From: Candidatus Crickella equi
GTDB taxonomy: Bacteria; Bacillota; Clostridia; Peptostreptococcales; Anaerovoracaceae
DNA: 64,000 nucleotides
NCBI GenBank assembly: GCA_018064755.1
Contig: JAGHUP010000002.1
Span: forward strand, 1-64,000
Reading direction: 5' to 3'
Shown here: piece after piece, positions 58,314 to 64,000 of the stretch
How positions within the stretch are numbered: the first letter of the stretch is position 1
Layout: the number at the start of each line of letters is the position of its first letter
Program-made: the position numbers and the translations under genes
Notes under the pieces: model-generated
What the model saw: only the letters and a program-made list of their open reading frames with translations
Database searches by the model: none
What the model was told of the DNA's origin: nothing

Positions 58314-58322
58314 CAAAACAAC

Positions 58323-58380
58323 AAAGACAGTTACCAACAAGCATGATCAATCGTTTCAGATCATTGGTAACTGTCTTTTT
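58323..58380 (+). terminator. hairpin E1 (terminator of gpmI)
   Basis: AAAGACAGTTACC-(30 nt)-GGTAACTGTCTTTTTT. Confidence 0.75.
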
Positions 58381-58468
58381 TCATACAATGAAGAAAATCG
58401 CGACATATTACGCAATAAAACAATGCTTTTTCTGCGATTTTCCCATTTAAAAAATACAAATCTACCAA

Positions 58469-58523
58469 AAAGACAGTTACCTCACAACGCTGTGCCTTGA
58501 ATTTTTCAAGCGGTAACTGTCTT
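58469..58523 (-). terminator. hairpin E2, same stem as E1 (terminator of aroQ operon)
   Basis: AAAGACAGTTACC-(30 nt)-GGTAACTGTCTT; minus-strand T-run after the stem. Confidence 0.7.
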
Positions 58524-58535
58524 CCTATTTTTTCA

Positions 58536-58961
58536 CTATTTTGATGATAGCATATCTATGGCTTCAATGTAGCCGTCAAATCCGTGTCCGGAGATTGTCG
58601 CAATCGCAACCTCTCTAACATATGATATCTTTCTATATTCTTCCCTCTCATCGACGTCAGAAATATGAACCTCAACGCAAGGAATACCAACTGCTTTCAG
58701 CGCATCTAGAATCGCGATACTCGTATGTGTATAGGCAGCCGGATTGATAACGATGCCCTCAACTTTGTCGTAATAAGCCTTCTGAATTGCATCAACAATC
58801 TCGCCTTCTATATTAGACTGGAAGAAGTCGAGTTCGTGCTCACTACCTCTCTCAGCCTTGATGTACGAGAGTAGATCATCATAAGTCTTCGCGCCATAGA
58901 TCTCAGGCTCACGCACGCCGAGCATATTCATATTTGGTCCATTAATTACTAGAATCTTCAT
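58536..58961 (-). CDS. aroQ: 3-dehydroquinate dehydratase type II
   Basis: INGPNMNMLGVREPEIYG; INPAAYTHTSIAILDAL. Confidence 0.95.
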   Translation of the reverse strand: MKILVINGPNMNMLGVREPEIYGAKTYDDLLSYIKAERGSEHELDFFQSNIEGEIVDAIQKAYYDKVEGIVINPAAYTHTSIAILDALKAVGIPCVEVHISDVDEREEYRKISYVREVAIATISGHGFDGYIEAIDMLSSK

Positions 58962-58985
58962 GCGTCGATTAGTCTTGCGCCTTCC

Positions 58986-60362
58986 TTATACCCACTTATT
59001 TCCTGCGATATCGAAGATGTATTTCTCGATGATGGCCTTAACATGGAACACGAACACCTTCATGTCGTAGCCGTAAGAATTCTTACCACCCTTCTTGTCC
59101 ACGCTGGTGCCAAAAGTCTCATTGTTTGGAATCGAGATGTCAGCGACTCTGCGATAGATGCTGTCTCTCTGGTTGTAGAGTTCCTCCACTCCAGTTTCCT
59201 GACTGATTGGACGGCCCTTGGTTGCCAGCATATTCAGAGGTCTCTTCATATATACAACGATACCATTGGACTTCAGCAAATCCCTATTAACAGGATTAAG
59301 AATTGAGCCGCCACCTGTAGCGATTACAGCGCGGTTATTCTTGCTAGCTTCGAGAACTGCCTGGTGCTCTATCTGACGGAAGTATTCTTCGCCCTTGCCG
59401 CCTTCAGCTAGAACGTTCTCGATTGTATCTCCCATCAGTTCCTCTGTCATCTGATCGATGTCGATGAATTTAAGTTTGAGCTCATGAGCATATCTTCTGA
59501 AGATAGTTGTCTTGCCACTTCCAGGCATTCCAATTGCAACGATGTTCAGCTGTCTTGCCAGCATCTTTCTCTTGATAGCACTGGTTGCCACCTTCTCGAA
59601 CAGCGAAATATTATTGGAACTCTTCCATATATTTCTAGAACCAATTGCCTGGTGAATCAGCATCTCAAGGCCACTGGCTGTCTTGCATCCTGTCAGCCTT
59701 CTCGCATCCTGCAGGAACTTAGTTCTATAAGGATTGTAAACCATATCCATTGCTAGCTCGAGTGCCGCAAAAACTCTAACCGAGTTGCCTGTCTCGCTCA
59801 GCACCGACTTGTCGATAGTATCCAGGCCACCGACAGGTGTTGCGTTAATAATTACCTGTGTGTCGCAGTGCTTGTCGAGCTCGTTATACGAGATGATCTG
59901 GATGCCTTCAGGCATATTTGTTCTTAAAGCTTCAAGTGTTCTGGATACAAAGATGATCTCGCGAGCTCCTGCATCAGCAAGACCGACGGCGGCCGCTTTG
60001 GCAGCACCGCCGGTACCGAAGATCATGCACTTTCTACCATTTACTCTATCCCCTACTGACTCCTTAAATCCATGAACATCAGTATTAAAACCAATCAACA
60101 TACCATTAGGCATACGCTTGATACAGTTGACTGCGTGAACTTGTCTAGCTTTATCCGAAAGCTCATCGAGCATTGGAAGTACTGTTTCCTTGTAAGGAAT
60201 TGTCACATTAAAACCGTCATAGCTAGTATCTGCCAGGACTGCCTTAAGTTCCTCTTTGTCCTGAACATTAATCAGGTCGTATTCATAGTCTCCAATTATC
60301 TTGTGCAGAAATGGAGATTGACTATACGATATATTCTTGCCTATTAAACCGTACTTAGACAT
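58986..60362 (-). CDS. aroEK: bifunctional shikimate dehydrogenase/shikimate kinase
   Basis: N-terminal IGKNISYSQSPFLHK, GTGGAAKAAA; C-terminal IGMPGSGKTTIFRRYAHELKLKFIDIDQM, VIATGGGSIL. Confidence 0.92.
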   Translation of the reverse strand: MSKYGLIGKNISYSQSPFLHKIIGDYEYDLINVQDKEELKAVLADTSYDGFNVTIPYKETVLPMLDELSDKARQVHAVNCIKRMPNGMLIGFNTDVHGFKESVGDRVNGRKCMIFGTGGAAKAAAVGLADAGAREIIFVSRTLEALRTNMPEGIQIISYNELDKHCDTQVIINATPVGGLDTIDKSVLSETGNSVRVFAALELAMDMVYNPYRTKFLQDARRLTGCKTASGLEMLIHQAIGSRNIWKSSNNISLFEKVATSAIKRKMLARQLNIVAIGMPGSGKTTIFRRYAHELKLKFIDIDQMTEELMGDTIENVLAEGGKGEEYFRQIEHQAVLEASKNNRAVIATGGGSILNPVNRDLLKSNGIVVYMKRPLNMLATKGRPISQETGVEELYNQRDSIYRRVADISIPNNETFGTSVDKKGGKNSYGYDMKVFVFHVKAIIEKYIFDIAGNKWV

Positions 60363-60388
60363 TTATTATTGTCTTCCCCCGAAAAAAT

Positions 60389-60688
60389 TTACTCGGCGTC
60401 ATCTCCGAAGAGCTGGCTCTGATATGACTTCGATAGGTCTGCCAAAGTCAAATAGAGTTTGCTCGTATATCCCGATAATTCGTCCTCAACATTCTTCGCA
60501 ATTTTGTCGAGCTTCGCTTTCTCGCGGTCGACATCTAAGATGGACTTGCCGCTTGCCTTCTTGACCTTGGCAATCTCTGCGGACAGTGCCATTCTCTCTC
60601 TAAAGCTATCCAAGATTTTCTTGTCTACTGCATCGATTTCCTCGCGCAGCTGCTCCAGATTCATTCCTTCGTATTTGTTATCAGCCAT
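60389..60688 (-). CDS. chorismate mutase (AroQ fold)
   Basis: LEQLREEIDAVDKKILDSFRERMALSAEIAKVKKASGKSILDVDREKAKLDKI. Confidence 0.9.
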   Translation of the reverse strand: MADNKYEGMNLEQLREEIDAVDKKILDSFRERMALSAEIAKVKKASGKSILDVDREKAKLDKIAKNVEDELSGYTSKLYLTLADLSKSYQSQLFGDDAE

Positions 60689-60697
60689 TACAGCCTC

Positions 60698-61702
60698 CTA
60701 TTCCGCAATCAGTCGGTCATACAGCACCAAAGCCGCCATTGCTTCAACAACAGGCATTACCCTTGGGACTATGCAAACGTCGTGCCTGCCACCTGCACTA
60801 ATTACAGTTTCTTCCATCTTCTCAATATCTACGGTCTTCTGCTCAAGAGCAATTGTTGGAACTGGCTTGAAAGCGACATTCAGCGTAATATTCATACCAG
60901 TGCTGATGCCACCGCTAATTCCGCCCTGCTTGTTGCTCCTGCTTACAATCTCACCGTCTCTTAAGAAGTACTCATCGTTATTGGTTGAACCTCTCCAATA
61001 AGTGCCCTCGAATCCGCTGCCAAATTCCACGCCTTTGGCTGATGGGATTGCGAGCATTGCTCTGGCGAGGTCACCCTCGAGCCCATCCATTCCAGGACCG
61101 CCGATGCCTCTTGGATAATTCTTAACCACGCAGCCGACGATGCCTCCGCAGGAATCGCCTTCTGATGCAATCTCCTCTATACGCTGGACGAACTCTGCTT
61201 CATCCTCTTCATCAAGAAAAGCAGTAGTCATCCCCCCCATCTGAAGGATGTATGAATTTATCTCAACACCCTGCTGCTCAAGTAACTGTTTGGCGATTCC
61301 GCCAGCGAGACACATGGCTGCTGTCATTCTTCCGGAGAATTCTCCGCCGCCCGGCTTTAAGCCTTCAGCCCCATACTTGAGATAAGCACCCAAATCTGCA
61401 TGACCAGGTCTAAGAACAGTTCTTAGCTTGTCATAGTCCTGGCTCCTGACATCTTTATTGTCGATGTGAGCCTTGATGGTAGTTCCAATCTCATCGAATT
61501 CGGCAATATCAGGCTCGTGTCTGCCCGTACCCACCAGTTCTGAGATGTAGCTGCCATCGCCGTGACGTCTATCCATGAAGGCCTGCAGTTCTTCTCTATC
61601 GAATCTTGCACCCTTAGGCAGTCCGGCAATCTCAACATCGATTCTCTTGGAATGAGATTCGCCCTCTATATTAACTTGAATCTTGTTAAAGTTTAACTTC
61701 AT
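60698..61702 (-). CDS. aroC: chorismate synthase
   Basis: GESHSKRIDVEIAGLPKG, RSQDYDKLRTVLRPGHADLGAYLKYG, GGGEFSGRMTAA. Confidence 0.9.
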   Translation of the reverse strand: MKLNFNKIQVNIEGESHSKRIDVEIAGLPKGARFDREELQAFMDRRHGDGSYISELVGTGRHEPDIAEFDEIGTTIKAHIDNKDVRSQDYDKLRTVLRPGHADLGAYLKYGAEGLKPGGGEFSGRMTAAMCLAGGIAKQLLEQQGVEINSYILQMGGMTTAFLDEEDEAEFVQRIEEIASEGDSCGGIVGCVVKNYPRGIGGPGMDGLEGDLARAMLAIPSAKGVEFGSGFEGTYWRGSTNNDEYFLRDGEIVSRSNKQGGISGGISTGMNITLNVAFKPVPTIALEQKTVDIEKMEETVISAGGRHDVCIVPRVMPVVEAMAALVLYDRLIAE

Positions 61703-61708
61703 TCTTTA

Positions 61709-62917
61709 TTACTCAGCTATGCCACCGAGTTTCTTAATATCTTCGAAGAAAGTTGGATATGATTTGCTGATAGCCTCAGCTCCATCAACCTTGACAGGCT
61801 GATTAGTCAGAAGCGATGCCATTGTTGCCAGCATTACCATTCTGTGATCGCCATAGGTATCAATTGCTTCATCAGTTCCTGGAATACTTTCGCCATTAGT
61901 TCCTCTAATAACCAAGCTTTCCTTGTTAACTCCAATGTGAATATCTGCACCGAGTTTAAAGAGAATATCGTTGATTGCCTGGAGTCTGTCACACTCTTTC
62001 TTCTTAAGTCTGCTAGCATTATCTATTACTGTAACCAGACCCGACTTTACTGCTCTAAGAGCAATGACTGGTGCGAGATCTGGACAATCGCTTACATCAA
62101 ATTTAACTGTACGAGGATGCTTCTCATCTCCGTACATCTCGAAGATTGACTCCTCAATTGCATACTCATTCAGGATATCTATAATCTGTCTGTCTCCCTG
62201 AATTGAGTCTGATGCAAGGCCTTTAACCTTGAGTCTGCCGCCGAGAATATCGTTAGCTACAACCCACATCGCACCGTTGGACCAGTCGCCTTCAATAACC
62301 TTGTCACCACGGCCCATATCGAAGGCTTTGATAACCTTCTCTGTCATATCTACATAAGCAGAAGACTGGAGTTCATCCTCAATGCATACCCATACGTCGC
62401 CCTCAACCTTGTCACTGGCGAGCATAAGTCCACTGATGAACTGTGAGCTGATGTTGCCTGGAATCATATAGTCGCCTTCTTCAAGCTTGCCCTCAACGTG
62501 GAATGTTCTGGACTTGCCGTCTTCTGACATTGTATCTGTAATGACTGCGCCGTGCTCTTCGAGTTCATCTGTGAAAGCCTTCATAGGTCTGTTAACAAGG
62601 CTATCTTCAGCGATAACATCAGCGGCAAGTCCCATTGCAGCTACCAATGGAACCATAAATCTAAGAGTTGTTCCACTTTCATGGCAATTCAGCTTTAGAA
62701 CCTCGTCCTTGTCCTCTCCATCGATGATTGCGAGCAAGCAGTCTCTTGTTGCTCTTACATCATCTGAAAGCACACCAACTCTCTTCTCTACATCTCTGAT
62801 TGCATCATAATCATCATCAAGATATGAACATATCAGATAACGATGGAGAATTGATTTGGAAGCCGGAATAATAACTTCGCCTTTTAATTTCTTACAGTCA
62901 ACTACGATACTACTCAT
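61709..62917 (-). CDS. aroA: 3-phosphoshikimate 1-carboxyvinyltransferase
   Basis: LKGEVIIPASKSILHRYLI, NCHESGTTLRFMVPL, TYGDHRMVM. Confidence 0.94.
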   Translation of the reverse strand: MSSIVVDCKKLKGEVIIPASKSILHRYLICSYLDDDYDAIRDVEKRVGVLSDDVRATRDCLLAIIDGEDKDEVLKLNCHESGTTLRFMVPLVAAMGLAADVIAEDSLVNRPMKAFTDELEEHGAVITDTMSEDGKSRTFHVEGKLEEGDYMIPGNISSQFISGLMLASDKVEGDVWVCIEDELQSSAYVDMTEKVIKAFDMGRGDKVIEGDWSNGAMWVVANDILGGRLKVKGLASDSIQGDRQIIDILNEYAIEESIFEMYGDEKHPRTVKFDVSDCPDLAPVIALRAVKSGLVTVIDNASRLKKKECDRLQAINDILFKLGADIHIGVNKESLVIRGTNGESIPGTDEAIDTYGDHRMVMLATMASLLTNQPVKVDGAEAISKSYPTFFEDIKKLGGIAE

Positions 62918-62926
62918 GTCTATTTC

Positions 62927-63760
62927 CTACTTGATTGCAGATTTAACCTTCTTAATCTTCTTCATCAGTTCAGCAAACTCCTCTGGTGTGATGGATTGCT
63001 TGCCGTCACTAAGAGCTGCTGCTGGATTGTTGTGGACTTCTATCATGAGGCCATCTGCACCCGCAGCAACCGCTGCGAGGGACAGCGAGCTCACGAGCTC
63101 GCTGCGGCCGGAGCCATGACTTGGATCAACGACGGCCGGCAGATGGCTCAGCCCCTTCAACACAGGAACTGCAGCCACATCAAGTGTATTTCTAGTATAA
63201 GTTTCGAACGTTCTAATTCCTCTCTCACATAGAATGACATTCGGATTGCCCTCTGACAGGACATATTCTGCTGCTGTCAGGAGTTCCTGATATGTAGCAG
63301 AGATTCCCCTCTTCAGAAGAATTGGCTTATTAGTTCTACCGAGCTGCTTCAGAAGAGCATAGTTCTGCATATTTCTTGCTCCAACCTGAAGCACGTCGAT
63401 ATCCTCGAACAAATCGAGATTGGATGCATCCATAATCTCGCTAACTAACGGAAGACCAGTTTCTTTTTTGGCTTTTAAGAGCAGCTTAAGTCCGCTCGCT
63501 TCCAGTCCCTGGAAATCGTACGGCGATGTGCGCGGCTTGAAAGCCCCGCCTCTTAACATATCTGCTCCAGCGGCCTTAACCTGCTCGGCAATAGCAACAA
63601 TCTGATCTTCTGTTTCAACAGAACAAGGACCGGCAATAACTGCCAGCTCGCCTCCACCCAGCTTTACGCCGCCTGCTTCAATCACAGTATCTTCTGCCTT
63701 GCTCTCTCTAGAGCACAGCAGTTGTTCCTTGTAACGAATGTCTTCCATTTCTTTCCTCAT
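62927..63760 (-). CDS. aroF: 3-deoxy-7-phosphoheptulonate synthase (AroAI-beta/KDOPS-like)
   Basis: VIAGPCSVETEDQIV, RGGAFKPRTSPYDFQGL, DPSHGSGR. Confidence 0.95.
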   Translation of the reverse strand: MRKEMEDIRYKEQLLCSRESKAEDTVIEAGGVKLGGGELAVIAGPCSVETEDQIVAIAEQVKAAGADMLRGGAFKPRTSPYDFQGLEASGLKLLLKAKKETGLPLVSEIMDASNLDLFEDIDVLQVGARNMQNYALLKQLGRTNKPILLKRGISATYQELLTAAEYVLSEGNPNVILCERGIRTFETYTRNTLDVAAVPVLKGLSHLPAVVDPSHGSGRSELVSSLSLAAVAAGADGLMIEVHNNPAAALSDGKQSITPEEFAELMKKIKKVKSAIK

Positions 63761-63765
63761 AAAGA

Positions 63766-63787
63766 AGGACTACAAAAAAGTAGTCCT
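63766..63787 (-). terminator. hairpin downstream of rpoZ
   Basis: AGGACTAC-AAAAAA-GTAGTCCT. Confidence 0.5.
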
Positions 63788-63794
63788 CTCAACT

Positions 63795-64000
63795 CTATTC
63801 AAGTCCTTCCGGTCTTGTGTAAGTAATCAGATCTGCATCGATTTCCTTAGCTGCCTGGCTAACAGGTCTCTCACTCTGCTCTTCTGTCAGGCATGGCTTA
63901 CCATCGATGATATCTCTTGCTCTCTTAGCTGTAAGGATAGCCAGTGTGTACTTGCTGTCTACCTTTTCTGTCATTTCGTTGATTGATGGATAAAGTAACA
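63795..64000 (-). CDS. rpoZ: DNA-directed RNA polymerase omega subunit, 5' end outside the window
   Basis: Minus-strand translation LLYPSINEMTEKVDSKYTLAILTAKRARDIIDGKPCLTEEQSERPVSQAAKEIDADLITYTRPEGLE*. Confidence 0.88.
   Translation of the reverse strand, partial: LLYPSINEMTEKVDSKYTLAILTAKRARDIIDGKPCLTEEQSERPVSQAAKEIDADLITYTRPEGLE

Noticed and set aside
60698-61702. Chorismate synthase as an unusual divergent paralog (GESHS rather than GESHG, GGGEFSGRMTA rather than RGGGRSSARET)
   Set aside because: I recall similar short Clostridia-type variants, and it sits inside a normal aro operon.
1-64000. Prophage, integrative element or IS transposon
   Set aside because: No integrase, transposase, terminase, capsid or conjugation genes recognised anywhere in the window.

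Overview
The window appears to come from a chromosome of an anaerobic Bacillota/Clostridia-like bacterium; this is inferred from gene content, not from any database search. It is gene-dense, mostly minus strand. Left edge: a selenocysteine tRNA (minus). Metabolic blocks: aspartate-family amino acids (asd, lysC, hom, thrC), shikimate pathway (aroF-aroA-aroC-chorismate mutase-aroEK fusion-aroQ, downstream of a partial rpoZ), gpmI, phosphohexomutase, addA, mnmA, uracil permease, several ABC transporters, a SpoIIE/STAS partner-switch pair and an SPFH/ribbon-helix-helix operon. The most interesting accessory region is about 9-29 kb. It holds a CopA-like ATPase that lacks its N-domain, two XdhC-family genes flanking a co-directional block, and a selD that itself contains an in-frame UGA (Sec) with a SECIS-like hairpin. 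The flanked block has two Fn3-tailed secreted proteins, a DUF2149 (ExbD-like) protein, a MotA/TolQ/ExbB-like channel, a membrane-anchored surface protein, an iron-chelate-type ABC importer, a divergent AOR-family oxidoreductase and a MATE transporter. I propose this block as a candidate proton-motive-force-coupled surface uptake system in a probably monoderm cell. There are also several families of short palindromic repeats that abut or overlap stop codons (one copy is in-frame inside an ABC transporter), and a dyad-symmetric array of four two-box units upstream of the SPFH operon.
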